Assembly (NCBI RefSeq): GCF_024347315.1
Contig: NZ_AP025461.1
Coordinates: 1,240,001-1,304,000, forward strand
Reading direction: 5' to 3'
DNA from: Vibrio atlanticus
GTDB taxonomy: Bacteria > Pseudomonadota > Gammaproteobacteria > Enterobacterales > Vibrionaceae
Length of the DNA: 64,000 nt
Shown: positions 35,501 through 40,395 of the stretch, piece after piece
How positions within the stretch are numbered: the first letter of the stretch is position 1
Layout: each line of letters opens with the position of its first letter
Notes under the pieces: generated by a model
Seen by the model: only the letters and a program-made list of their open reading frames with translations
Told to the model about the DNA's origin: nothing
Database searches by the model: none
Program-made: the position numbers and the translations under genes

Positions 35501-38480
35501 CCAAATCACCCGATACTGGCACATCATTGATTGGCAGTACGTCAACATTGATGACGGTTTCAACCTCTGCACCATCTTCATCACGAATGGTGACATCAAG
35601 CTGAACTTGGCCATTAAAGTTCTCATTTGGAGCGAAGCTACAAGTGCCGTCACCATTTACTGAGAAGATACCCTCAGGGCCATCGTAGCTAATACCAACA
35701 AGCTCAACATCACCTTCTACATCTGAGGCATTAAGCAACACTTGAGACTCACTGAAGGTCAGTACTGAGTCTTCATCAATGGTGTAAGACGTTGGGCCTG
35801 CAACCGGCGGATCGTTCACTTCAAGAACATTGATGCCCGCGGTCGTTGCATCGGTCGCACCCTCTTCATCAGCAACAACCACATCAAGTGCAATTTCACC
35901 GCTAAAGTTCTCATTTGGCGAGAAGGTGTAAGTGCCGTTACCATTGATTTCAAGGACACCGTCACTACCCGAGTAAGTCACGCTGTCTATCGATACATCA
36001 CCTTCAATATCTGAAGATGTTGCCAATAGTTGTGCATCAGAAATGGTAATCGAATTGTCTTCATTAACAGTGTAAGACGTAGAGCCAGCAACTGGCGGAT
36101 CGTTCTCTGGAGTCACGCTAACATCAATGTTTGCAGACACCGTATCGGTGCCGTCTGAAACATCGAAGCTAAAGTTTACGTCGCCATTGAAGTTTTCATT
36201 TGGCGCGAAGCTGTATGAGCCGTCACCATGATCTGTCAGTACCCCATCAGTCCCTTCATAACTGATGCCTTCAACCGTTAAATCATCACCCTCAATATCG
36301 GTTGCACCGGTTAGCAGATCTGCATCAGTAAACTGCAGCGTGCCGTCTTCTTCAATACTGAACTGTTGATCTTGAGGGACTGGCAGGTCATTAACTGGGT
36401 TAACGGTTAGGTCAGCTGATGCTTGAACCGTATTGGTACCATCTGAGATATCGAAGCTGATATCGATTTCACCATTGAAGTTCTCATCTGGCGTGATGGT
36501 AAAGCTACCATCATCGTTTTGAGTAACGGTCGCATCGCCACCAACCGTTAGGCCACTAGCAGTTAGATCATCGCCTTCTACATCTGACGCTTGAGAAAGC
36601 AGTTGTTCTTGGCTTAGACGAATAGAACCATCTTCATCGACTGAGTATGCAAGGTCGCCTGATACTGGTGCATCATCGACTGCTGTTACGCTTACATCGA
36701 TGTTTGCCGCTACCGTATCGGTACCGTCTGATACATCGAAGCTGAAGTTGACGTCGCCGTTGAAGTTCTCGTTTGGCGCAAAGGTGTACGTGCCATTACC
36801 GTTGTCGGTAAGAATGCCGTCGCCGCCATCGTAGGTCACACCTTCAACCGTAAGGTTGTCACCTTCAATGTCTGTCGCACCTGTGAGTAGATCAGCGTCA
36901 GTGAAGATAAGTGTGCCGTCTTCTTCAACACTGAACTGTTGATCTTGAGGAACTGGCAGATCATTGATTGGGTTAACGGTTAAATCGGCAGAAGCTTGAA
37001 CCGTGTTAGTGCCATCTGAGATATCAAAGCTGATATCGATGTCACCATTGAAGTTCTCATCTGGCGTGATGGTAAAGCTGCCATCGTCGTTCTGAGTAAC
37101 TGTCGCATCGCCACCAACCGTTAGGCCACTAGCAGTTAGATCATCGCCTTCTACATCAGATGCTTGAGACAGCAATTGCTCTTGGCTTAGACGAATCGAA
37201 CCATCTTCATCGACTGAGTAAGCAAGGTCGCCTGATACTGGCGCATCATCGACTGCTGTTACGCTTACATCAATGTTTGCAGCAACCGTGTCTGTACCGT
37301 CTGATACATCGAAGCCGAAGTTTACATCACCATTGAAGTTCTCGTTTGGCGCAAAGGTGTACGTGCCATTACCGTTGTCGGTAAGAATACCGTCGCCGCC
37401 ATCGTAGGTCACACCTTCTACAGTCAGGTTATCACCTTCAATATCGGTTGCACCCGTTAGGAGGTCTGCATCCGTAAAAACCAGTGTGCCGTCTTCTTCT
37501 ATTTCAAACGTTTTATCTTCTGGTACAGGTGCGTCATTAATAGGACGAACCGTTAAATCAATTGCGCTACTTATGGTTTCTTGGCCGTCACTGATATCAA
37601 AAGTAAGGTCTAGCTCGCCATTAAAGTCAGCGGAAGGTACAACTGTGAACGTACCGTCACCATTATCTTGAACCGTTGCATCTGCGCCGACTTGAACGTT
37701 TGAAGCAATAAGCTCATCACCATCAACATCACTTGCGTATTCGAGTAATTGTTCTTGAGTAAATGTTATGGAGCCATCTTCATCCATGATGTAAGCCAGA
37801 TCTTGTTCAGCTTCCGGAGCATCATTTTCACTTTCTACTTTGATTTTGAACGTTTCACTTGTTGTCTCAGAATCAAAGTCATCCTCTACTTCACTGATGG
37901 TCTCTTCATCTGAAGCTTGAACATCAACGGCGAATGTCTCTTCGACTGTCTGTGAATCAAGGTCATCACCGACTTGTTGCTCATCCGATTCAGAAGATGT
38001 AGAACTCGGCGCTGCAGATGTACGTGCTGCTTGGCCTTGTTCTTCATTACCCTCAGCGTCGGCTCCACCTGTCGCAGCCTCTGCGTTATCGCCACCTACG
38101 GCTTGAGCGCCAGCACCTGCTCCGCCACCACTGCCAGCAGCATTATCCGAGCCAGCTTCCGAAGCCGCACCACCGACTACATTAGATTGAGCTGCATCTG
38201 AATCTCCATCGCTTTCTGGCGTCTCTTCTTGAACAGCAGCACCAGAAGCTGCTGCTTCTTCTGAATTACCAGCACCACTTGGATTGTCTTCCAACGCTTG
38301 GTTCACTTCGTCTGCCGCGTCGGTATTTTCAGCACCCGTCGCTACCGTCGACGCAATCGTGTTCTGTTGATTTTGTTGATTCTGCTGTTGGGAGGGCGTA
38401 CCCGCGTCGTTCGTGTCCGTCTGTTCTACCGCGTCATTGAGATCTTCATTTTGGTTGTTTTGGTTATTTTCGCCTGCCAT
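17535..38480 (-). CDS. Giant cadherin-like tandem-repeat surface adhesin (6981 residues)
   Basis: One uninterrupted 20.9-kb gene encoding a very acidic protein. Residues 1 to about 225 are low-complexity (Asn/Gln, then Gly/Ala/Glu/Ser). Then come roughly 55 cadherin-like modules of about 95 residues. Each has an EDG start, an LL..A.D.dGD calcium-type motif, a DNGDGTYTFAPNENFNG core and an ND.P linker. Other domains interrupt the array: a lectin-like domain (about 1830-2000), a DUF4114-like domain (about 2840-2975, FEDLYGGGDADYSDFNF), a second carbohydrate-binding-like domain (about 4010-4175), a carboxypeptidase-regulatory-like domain (about 4905-4965) and a YfaP-like domain (about 4990-5130). 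The last 200 residues are Gln/Asp/Ser-rich. There is no Sec signal peptide, no RTX nonapeptide array and no LapA-type retention module. The divergent secretion operon is its likely exporter; attachment and biofilm are the likely roles. The ribosome site is GGAGG, five bases before the ATG. Confidence 0.93.
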   Translation of the reverse strand: MAGENNQNNQNEDLNDAVEQTDTNDAGTPSQQQNQQNQQNTIASTVATGAENTDAADEVNQALEDNPSGAGNSEEAAASGAAVQEETPESDGDSDAAQSNVVGGAASEAGSDNAAGSGGGAGAGAQAVGGDNAEAATGGADAEGNEEQGQAARTSAAPSSTSSESDEQQVGDDLDSQTVEETFAVDVQASDEETISEVEDDFDSETTSETFKIKVESENDAPEAEQDLAYIMDEDGSITFTQEQLLEYASDVDGDELIASNVQVGADATVQDNGDGTFTVVPSADFNGELDLTFDISDGQETISSAIDLTVRPINDAPVPEDKTFEIEEDGTLVFTDADLLTGATDIEGDNLTVEGVTYDGGDGILTDNGNGTYTFAPNENFNGDVNFGFDVSDGTDTVAANIDVSVTAVDDAPVSGDLAYSVDEDGSIRLSQEQLLSQASDVEGDDLTASGLTVGGDATVTQNDDGSFTITPDENFNGDIDISFDISDGTNTVQASADLTVNPINDLPVPQDQQFSVEEDGTLIFTDADLLTGATDIEGDNLTVEGVTYDGGDGILTDNGNGTYTFAPNENFNGDVNFSFDVSDGTDTVAANIDVSVTAVDDAPVSGDLAYSVDEDGSIRLSQEQLLSQASDVEGDDLTASGLTVGGDATVTQNDDGSFTITPDENFNGEIDISFDISDGTNTVQASADLTVNPVNDLPVPQDQQFSIEEDGTLQFTDADLLTGATDIEGDDLTVEGISYEGTDGVLTDHGDGSYSFAPNENFNGDVNFSFDVSDGTDTVSANIDVSVTPENDPPVAGSTSYTVNEDNSITISDAQLLATSSDIEGDVSIDSVTYSGSDGVLEINGNGTYTFSPNENFSGEIALDVVVADEEGATDATTAGINVLEVNDPPVAGPTSYTIDEDSVLTFSESQVLLNASDVEGDVELVGISYDGPEGIFSVNGDGTCSFAPNENFNGQVQLDVTIRDEDGAEVETVINVDVLPINDVPVSGDLAYNVNEDGSITLSQDQLLSQASDVEGEDLTASDLTVGGDATVTQNDDGSFTITPDENFNGDIDISFDISDGTNTVQATADLTVNPVNDLPVPQDQQFSIAEDGTLQFTDADLLTGATDVDGDDLTVEGISYTGGDGVLSDHGDGTYTFAPNENFNGDVNFSFDVSDGTETVSANIDVSVTPENDPPVAGSTSYMVNEDNAITISDEQLLANSSDVEGAVSIDSVTYSGTDGVFQDNGDGSYTFLPNENFSGDISLDVIVADEDGSIDETTAGITVLEVNDPPVAGPTSYTIDEDSVLTFSESQILVNASDIEGDVELVGINYDGSDGIFTVNGDGTCSFAPNENFNGQVQLGVTIQDEDGATVETQINVDVLPINDPPVSGDLAYTINEDSSITLSQDQLLARAGDIDSENLEAINLSTDENAIIQHNDDGSYTITPNADYNGDLDLNFDIIDNDGGSVQVGLDVTVNPVNDLPQAEDQQFTIEEDGTLLFTDADLLAGASDIDGDELSIENVLYTGADGVLSDNGDGTYSFAPNENFNGDVQFSFDVSDGTGSTAAHIDVSVTPENDPPVAGSTAYTVQEDGQITISDEQLLANSSDVEGDVALSSVTYAGDDGSFVDNGNGTYTFTPNENFDGDISLDVVVVDEDGATAITTAGIDVIAVNDGPETSGIEAEVDEDNSITITQEQLLANATDVEGDELTASNLQTNDPDATIVANDDGSFTITHTENFNGELDFTYSISDGDNEVLTTLDLTVNPVNDAPEAGEEIFIQAQEDQTVGVTLREEPALRLDQAPENGIIEANVNDEWVVLEVGQEVPADTEVRFVPSEDALAEGTHTTQIGTFDDNASVDDWGTEVDPYTREFSDGDLTVTVQSNDDPLGAWNGNTHIGHGLGDTDRQGLSGDEKLTVSVEGQDINEISFHLDGLGGWFMEESRHFTEVEIKAFNEDGDLIDSMTYHKEDRGTFETDYTLTVDQPVSYFELGTVQGNGTYVVQNMTVSQTCHDEAVFTSIGVDGSEITETVELNIHAGDNEIELTADLPNITVDTDGSAQFASVVITEEQLLAQASDIDGDDLDIENLELVGENSEHATLIDNGDGTWTVTPDENFHGEIELGYQVTDGELTDSNIININFESVNDAPIVSGPMVLSTDEDQGITFSADDLLANTTDVEGDALSISDITYGGDDGDLVDNGDGTFTFMPNENFNGEIDIDYKVFDGTDEVATHLDLTVVPVNDVPVPGEPLHTQMLENGSMIIEAKDLLSGATDVDGEILHVENLLLVDQSQGTLTDNGDNTFTFEPAEDFYGEVNLTFDISDGQASAPSTARVDVEIVNEGPEVSGPIEAAVDEDGSITITQEDLLANATDVDGDNLEAVNFATNDPNAVVVENPDGSFTITPSADFFGEIEFTYDVTDAIETVAADLNLTVNPINDAPDVPDMSFATEDGQAITITEAELLAQATDVEGDELSVVNVTSASDTVEVTDNGDGTYTLTPEQGFFGNVDLTFDVSDGTDVVAANIDLKVEFVNDAPEATPMVADVDEDGSILVTQEMLLENASDQDGDQLFASSLETNDPNASIVDNGDGTYTVTPSENFNGDIAFTYEVSDGELSTSNDMTLTVNPVNDIPIVAPGMYHIEEDGSILFTQEDLLSGAIDIDGDDLSVTSINYSGDEGTVTDNGDGTFSFVPEEHFSGDLQFSFTVTDGTDEVEQDLNVHIEAVADAPDLVITDGDGVNVDDQAILVEPGGIVELNIAAALVDQDLSETLTVTVDGVPEGSVIQYDNEGVLNDQENGITSYNDTEITVTFEGETAGYQNAAGYYKVDEDGNITGVEVVYENASQVGGGGDLVPGQDQFSFQVEEGESFNLFLIPNGHQHNDFDAMQEGQYEFRAEDGSPANMDTVDPQLVFVAADGTETVVQGQNGDAIFHGGSSSQLNQDGIEHTRTTVNEDGELVYGFEDLYGGGDADYSDFNFTIDVGEVNSQIYSGEVTVGPDGTVNLPTTAIENALQIQLPEDFNEQLEVHVTATATELSNDDSETVSQTIYINATGAHIEHAPEALPVAATVEEDGSIIITQEDLLANARDLDGDQLTALNLATDDDSVTITDNGDGTYTLTPDADFNGDVSFTFDVSDGDDVVSTNLELTVSPVNDGPEAQDQAFTVSEDGVLTFTDQDLLTGATDIEGDDLSVEGVTYTGADGVLTDNGDGTYSFAPNENFNGDVNFSFNVSDGTDTVTANIDVSVTPENDPPVAGSTSYTVHEDNSITISNEQLLANSSDIEGEVAIDNVTYSGSDGVLEINGDGTYTFSPNENFNGEVSLDVVVTDEDGATEATTAGITVLEVNDPPIAGPTSYTIDEDSVLTFNESQVLLNASDIEGDVELVEINYDGPDGIFSINGDGTCSFAPNENFNGQVQLDVTIQDEDGAQVDTFITVDVLPINDVPVSGDLAYSVEEDGSITLSQEQLLSQASDVDGDDLTASNLIVDGDATVVANDDGSFTITPDANFNGDIDLTFDISDGTDTLVATADLTVNPVNDLPQPQDQTFSIGEDGVLSFTDEDLLTGATDIDGDDLSVEGVTYTGADGVLTDNGDGSYSFAPNENFNGDVNFSFDVSDGSDTVQANINVSVTPENDPPVAGSTSYTVHEDNSITISDEQLLANSSDIEGDVAVDSVTYTGVNGVFEDNGDGTYTFSPNENFNGEVSLDVVVTDEEGATEATTAGITVLEVNDPPIAGSTSYSVNEDEVITISSEQLLANASDIEGEVAIDSVNYTGSDGIFSDNGDGTFSFAPNANFDGDVSLDVVVTDEEGATATTTASIDVLPVNDAPVSGDLAYSMDEDGSITLSQEQLLAQASDVDGDDLTAANLTVGGDATVTANDDGSFTITPDTNFNGDIDLNFDITDGDATLQATADLTVNPVNDLPTVGEPQFVTQEDTSFTFTEEQLLQNAGDIDGDNLSVENVASDSGTLVDNGDGTYTFAPNENFDGNVNVTFDVNDGTATVPAEATIDVQSVVDMPELSIASDLVIASDNFESGSNGWNTGTESSQGFESGDMLGRIGGTGGDEAVSKTYDIPSDVSEVNISFSFYEIDSWDGESFQIFVGGEELTSLDNSAFQTQDGTTTLYDSAGNEVGEVVHGVSQGEGFSGWNDQAHQINLTVPVEDGQLELGFGSTLNQGVSDESFGIDNIEITVSDADYQIIGTEDTPVPLDIDAALTDTDGSENLAILIEDVPEGSSLSAGTDNGDGTWSLQPEELAGLEFIPSGDFNGDVVLTVNATSTDVDTGTTATATQDVTIHISPANDAPEVDGDISAVTAEDNSITLTQEQLLEHAVDIDGDDLSAINLTTNDENATVEMNDDGSFTITPSENFNGNIEFSYDVTDGEDMVVAGLDLTVTPVNDAPEPQDQAFTIGEDGVLNFTDADLLTGATDVEGDDLTVEGVTYTGADGVLTDNGDGSYSFAPNENFNGDVNFSFDVSDGTDTVQANIDVSVTPENDPPVAGSTSYTVHEDNSITISNEQLLANSSDVEGEVAIDSVTYTGSDGVFEDNGDGTYTFSPNENFNGDVSLAVVVTDEEGATEATTAGITVLEVNDPPIAGSTSYSVNEDEVITISAEQLLANSSDIEGEVAIDSVNYIGADGIFTDNGDGTFSFAPNANFDGDVSLDVVVTDEDGATTVTTASIDVLPINDPPVSGDLAYSIDEDGSITLTQEQLLSQASDVDGDDLTASNLSAGDNASVVDNGDGTFTVTPDANFNGDIDLSFDISDGTESIVANADLTVNPVNDLPTTSDVYANVDEDNVITITQEQLLANAADIEGDDLVASSLTLVGDDATIVDNGDGTFSITPSENFNGYIDVAYSISDGDTPIAANLGLTVDPVNDAPIVSADVAITIEEDGSYTITQEELLQFATDIEDDDMTAIIGEPGDETTVTGTVLDAETGNPITGADVTLTDNAGHSYTAVTDQSGNYSVSGPVVDQGTVTIEQEGSITSSFLVPAGEDTNGGVTAISEVLEETDMRIVVTWGESPRDMDNHLWLYDTENGNELDHIYYRDMSHDLGEGSVVQQDVDDTNGGGPETITIPNYQDADMHYSVHNYTSRSWDVDGVEDVQVQVFVGDTLVETFSPDLSENPSGDHWHVFDIVNGVIVPSQDVGTQNAFDLPTAEEALANENGIDISELLTGDEGDDSGETGGNEPSVGDVSIENALITDNGDGTYTITPEENFNGEFSISYNVDDGNGGVTPAELDVTVTAVNDLSVIYDHDYTINEDGSLTFTDEQLLAGATDIDGDDLSVESVNYEGTDGVFTDNGDGTYTFAPNENFNGNVDLTYDVSDGTDVVSANIDVQVVPINDVPVAGTTSYSVEEDGSITLSDAQLLANSSDVEGEVFVSDVSYSGTDGVFTDNGDGTYTFAPNENFNGDISLDVSVMDEDGATAETTAGIDVIAVNDLPVAGSTTYSVDEDNVITISEAQFLANSSDIEGDVSVSDVSYSGADGIFTDNGDGTYSFAPNENFNGNVSLDVTVADEDGATAQTTAGIEVIAVNDAPVSGDLAYSVDEDGSITLSQEQLLAQASDVDGDVLTAANLSAGDNATVTANDDGSFTIIPDADFNGDIDLSFDLSDGTETVVATADLTVNPVNDIAVVEDVAYTIEEDGSLTFTDEQLLAGASDIDGDELSVADVSYTGAEGVFTDNGDGTYTFAPNENFNGDVSLDFSVSDGTETVDANIDVTVTDVNDTPVAGATSYQMNEDGTITLSPEQLIANSSDVDGEVSLDSVSYSGADGILVQNEDGSVTFAPNENFNGDINLDVTVIDDDGATAQTTAGIEVIAVNDAPVAGNVAYSVDEDGSITLSQEQLLANASDVDGDALTASNLSAGDNATVTANDDGSFTIIPDADFNGDIDLSFDVSDGIETIQADVDLTVNPVNDLPTAEDQNFTVEEDGTLIFTDADLLAGAADIDGDDLSITGVSYTGAEGVFTDNGDGTYSFAPNENFNGDVNLGFTVTDGTETVDANIGVTVTDVNDAPVAGSTSYQMNEDGTITISPEQLIANSSDVDGEVSLESVTYSGSDGTLVQNDNGSVTFTPNENFNGDISLDVVVTDDDGATATTTAGIEVLAVNDGPESEDVKLTTAEDSTILITQDMLLAQATDIDNTADELSASGLQIDPSLGELLDNEDGTWSFTPNENFNGDVPMTFNVSDGQETISVDGNIDVTPVNDAPEAPMIEMQGEEDVVMVIDPAYIADQVTDLDGDEISIESITVRAPANATLTQQPDGMYHLVTTQDFNGLVELGYQATDGEEVVDGSLNVDVIPVNDAPFNVGNAMMTTDEDGAFTFDAGDLMNLFGDIDTVDLVVSRIITADGEDGGEVTDNGDGTWTFTPTGDFAGVSDLQVVVSDGEFETVLDVPVFVRPVADGAVISTDHDGPLVFGEDETGHLGLNVGLVDDSETLSNLVMTGFPVGFEVTDGVNTVMITEPGQYIDLFDWDISNIQMTPPEDFHGEFFVTVSATTVDYGDEPEAFEDGIDSGDFETVAGDSIILTADDLIGLAENVDADSDDEVKLVHLADRSQGEIVDNGDGTWTFTPAPGFTGEADIAYVVDKDGVLHDEQTGVVVKEGDSQQNAAPEVNSITTTEIAADATLSFTDEDMLANLSDAEGDSLSIESVSLMEGQGVIESDNQGNYQFTPAEDYTGDVQVGFIATDGENRIESFFNVDIQSGDEAAASEGYTLADDGSLTITDAQLVDELGVSDSAQVVDVADANDAGFFAESGEGEWTYWPNEDFDGNLAMNVEVNDGGEVSSHSLSVQVEDDSVQSDEPQVQAAQATEEQQVEVAQQADEQAQDAETEDSTADVTAAPGDTISISIPDEVSGNESVDYADMSGLPEGATVSNALDNGDGSFTISGNLEQPVSVELPEGYEGTSEIQFQGYDELGSSIDGASGSVEVEVDDQYTMQGSTQEQQPDMAGMESGGSDWTSSGGQDQGVDFTDDSGSFDSDSQTGTDQGNDFDQSSI
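36360..37524 (-). repeat. Two tandem 582-bp near-identical units inside the adhesin gene
   Basis: The stretch from about 36360 to 36942 is repeated at about 36943-37524 with only scattered, mostly synonymous differences (roughly 90 percent by eye). Each unit encodes two cadherin-like modules (194 residues). This is the closest pair I saw in the array; more diverged copies of the same two-module unit recur further along the gene. Confidence 0.75.
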
Positions 38481-38676
38481 TACAGCCTCCGTTGCTACTA
38501 GCTAACTGATCGTATTTAGAGGCATTAAAGGACACCATTTTAAAAAACCAAGTTTTTATACAACTTTTTTCATATTGTCTTTTTTATGCATAAAGAAGTG
38601 AAAAGAAGCAAAAAAAAATTGAAAACTGCCTTTAAAGATCCTTAGTTATTGTGATTAAAGCAATTAAGGCAGTGGA
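38481..38676. promoter_or_regulatory. Divergent promoter region between the giant adhesin and the exporter operon
   Basis: The 196 bp separate the adhesin start (minus) from the first exporter-operon gene (plus) and are strongly AT-rich, with long A and T runs. CTGCCTT at 38626-38632 and AAGGCAG at 38666-38672 form a 7-bp inverted repeat 33 bp apart, the right half overlapping the region of the 38677 gene's ribosome site. It could be an operator or a leader structure. No convincing sigma-70 hexamer pair or sigma-54 element was found, which is compatible with an alternative sigma factor but does not prove it. Confidence 0.5.
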
Positions 38677-39039
38677 ATGATGATAGACATGACGAATTTG
38701 TTGCGTTCAATCGACAACAACCACAAAGGGCTGCAATTGCTATTAGGCGACTTTTATAAGGACTTTTCAGACGCAGCAATCAACATAGAGACGCTTCATA
38801 AGAGTAATCGCTTTGACGAACTCAACAACTACTCAAAAAAATTGAAGACCATCTTAACCTTGCTGTGTGACCAAGACCTACCGCCCAAAATGGCCAAATT
38901 GGAACATTTGAGTAAACACAAATTCCCTGCGCCGGAAGCGCTTTTAGAGGATGTAAAAACTGAACTACAAAACGTCAATAGACAAATCCATCACTTGTTG
39001 GATATTAAGGAAGTTGTAGATGACGAGTCATCGAGGTAG
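38677..39039 (+). CDS. Degenerate Hpt-like protein lacking the phospho-histidine
   Basis: A helical protein of 120 residues, first gene of the exporter operon. It aligns without gaps to the stand-alone Hpt protein at 15192 over the central helices. The Hpt core FIVHTLKGILASFG matches NYSKKLKTILTLLC here, so the phospho-acceptor His is replaced by Lys54 and the conserved Gly by Thr. The flanking pattern (LLLGDFYKDFSDAAINIETL, then KMAKLEHL) is also Hpt-like. It therefore cannot carry phosphate in the usual way, but it might still bind a receiver or kinase as a decoy or scaffold. The assignment is by eye and moderate; it could instead be an unrelated four-helix protein. Start: ATG at 38677 with AAGG seven bases upstream. 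The adaptor gene follows after three bases. Confidence 0.65.
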   Translation: MMIDMTNLLRSIDNNHKGLQLLLGDFYKDFSDAAINIETLHKSNRFDELNNYSKKLKTILTLLCDQDLPPKMAKLEHLSKHKFPAPEALLEDVKTELQNVNRQIHHLLDIKEVVDDESSR

Positions 39040-39042
39040 GTC

Positions 39043-40392
39043 ATGAGCAATAACCAAATAGAGCATCACCTAAGAAAAGCGCTTGTTTCTAACAACGAGG
39101 CTTCCAAGGTCACAGCAGATGACACCATCGTGCTTGCAAGTGCGATGACTAGCGTTCACAAGACGTTACTCATCATTTTTCTACTTGCTTTGGTGGCTAT
39201 CGCCGTAGCGTCACAAGCACGTATCGACATTGTCGTTTCTGTGCGTGGCGAGCTGTTGCTAGAGTCTGATGTTGAGAAAGTTCAACATCTAGAAGGCGGT
39301 ATTTTAGAAGAGCTGTTAGTGAGAAAAGGGGAAGTTGTGTATGAAGGCCAACCTATTGCTCGAATCCGCTCACTCGACCGTAACACCCAACTCGATACAG
39401 TGAACACCGAAATCATTCAGCTGGAACTCGATAAAATCCGTTATGAAAGCTTGCGTGACATGGTCGAACCAAACTTTGCTTCTTACATCGAAAAGTACCC
39501 AGAACAAGTTCAAGTCAACATGAATACGTGGCAGCAAGAGTTCTCGAAGAACCGCTCTAACGAAGAGCTGATCACTCACGATATTAAACACAAAAACTCT
39601 CTAATTGGATCAATGCTAAAGCGTCGCAAAAGCTCAGAGAACCAACTCTCACTCATTCGCAAACAACTCAACATCAAAAACACGCTTTATAAAGAAGAGA
39701 TGGCGTCCTATGTCGACGTTCTAAATATGAAAGTACAAGAATCCAATATGGTTCGTGAGATTGAAAACCTTGATGAGTCCGTCATGAATGAACGTTTTCA
39801 ACTCGATAAGCTGGAAAAGCAACATCGCGATTTGGTTGAGAATCGTAATTCTGAATATCAAGCACAAATCATTCAGGCTAATAAAGACCTCAAACTGAAA
39901 CGGATCTTACAACCACAACATTCCGATAAGGTAGATCGCTTAATCGTCTACTCACCAGTGGATGGTGTGGTCGACAAATTACACTTCAACTTCCGTTCTG
40001 CGGTAATACCACCCGGCGAGAGTATCGCTGATATTGCTCCAATCAATAACTCCCTACACGGTGAAGCGAAAATTCCGCGTAAAGACATGGGGTTTGTCGA
40101 AATTGGCCAAGCGGTAAAAGTAAAAATGGATACTTATAACTTCGCAAAATATGGATTTGTTGAGGGAACCATCGCCTCAATTAGCCGTTCATCATATGAA
40201 GAAGAAGATGCCGAATTCTATTTGGCAGAGATTGAGATTGATCGAAACTTTCTTGAACGAGGAGGCACTCAATACAAATTATCACCTTATATGGAATTTA
40301 CCGCCGACGTAAAAACAGGCTCGCGTCGCGTGATCGAATACGCAGCAAAACCTGTGATGTCAGCCATCGAAGATGCATTCGATGAGAGGTAA
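39043..40392 (+). CDS. HlyD/LapC-type type I secretion membrane fusion protein
   Basis: A protein of 449 residues with a short cytoplasmic N-terminus, one transmembrane helix (about 40-60) and a periplasmic region. The first lipoyl half reads VVSVRGELLLESDVEKVQHLEGGILEELLV, spread over residues 65-95, with the HLEGGI motif typical of HlyD, LapC and PrtE adaptors. Long coiled-coil helices occupy about 110-300, the second lipoyl half contains IVYSPVDGVVDKL, and a beta-barrel follows, ending with an RRVIEYAAKPV segment near the C-terminus. It forms the periplasmic bridge between the ABC exporter and the TolC-like channel encoded in the same operon. It is spaced three bases from both neighbours. 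Confidence 0.92.
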   Translation: MSNNQIEHHLRKALVSNNEASKVTADDTIVLASAMTSVHKTLLIIFLLALVAIAVASQARIDIVVSVRGELLLESDVEKVQHLEGGILEELLVRKGEVVYEGQPIARIRSLDRNTQLDTVNTEIIQLELDKIRYESLRDMVEPNFASYIEKYPEQVQVNMNTWQQEFSKNRSNEELITHDIKHKNSLIGSMLKRRKSSENQLSLIRKQLNIKNTLYKEEMASYVDVLNMKVQESNMVREIENLDESVMNERFQLDKLEKQHRDLVENRNSEYQAQIIQANKDLKLKRILQPQHSDKVDRLIVYSPVDGVVDKLHFNFRSAVIPPGESIADIAPINNSLHGEAKIPRKDMGFVEIGQAVKVKMDTYNFAKYGFVEGTIASISRSSYEEEDAEFYLAEIEIDRNFLERGGTQYKLSPYMEFTADVKTGSRRVIEYAAKPVMSAIEDAFDER

Positions 40393-40395
40393 TTA

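Noticed and set aside
17535..38480. Many open frames on the plus strand antisense to the giant adhesin, the longest at 30078-30812 (244 codons)
   Set aside because: They lack credible ribosome sites and family resemblance. Long antisense frames are expected opposite an Asp/Gly/Thr-rich repeat gene with biased codons.
17535..38480. CRISPR-like or satellite array
   Set aside because: The repeats are about 290 bp, coding in one continuous frame, and vary with protein constraint; there are no short identical repeats with unique spacers.
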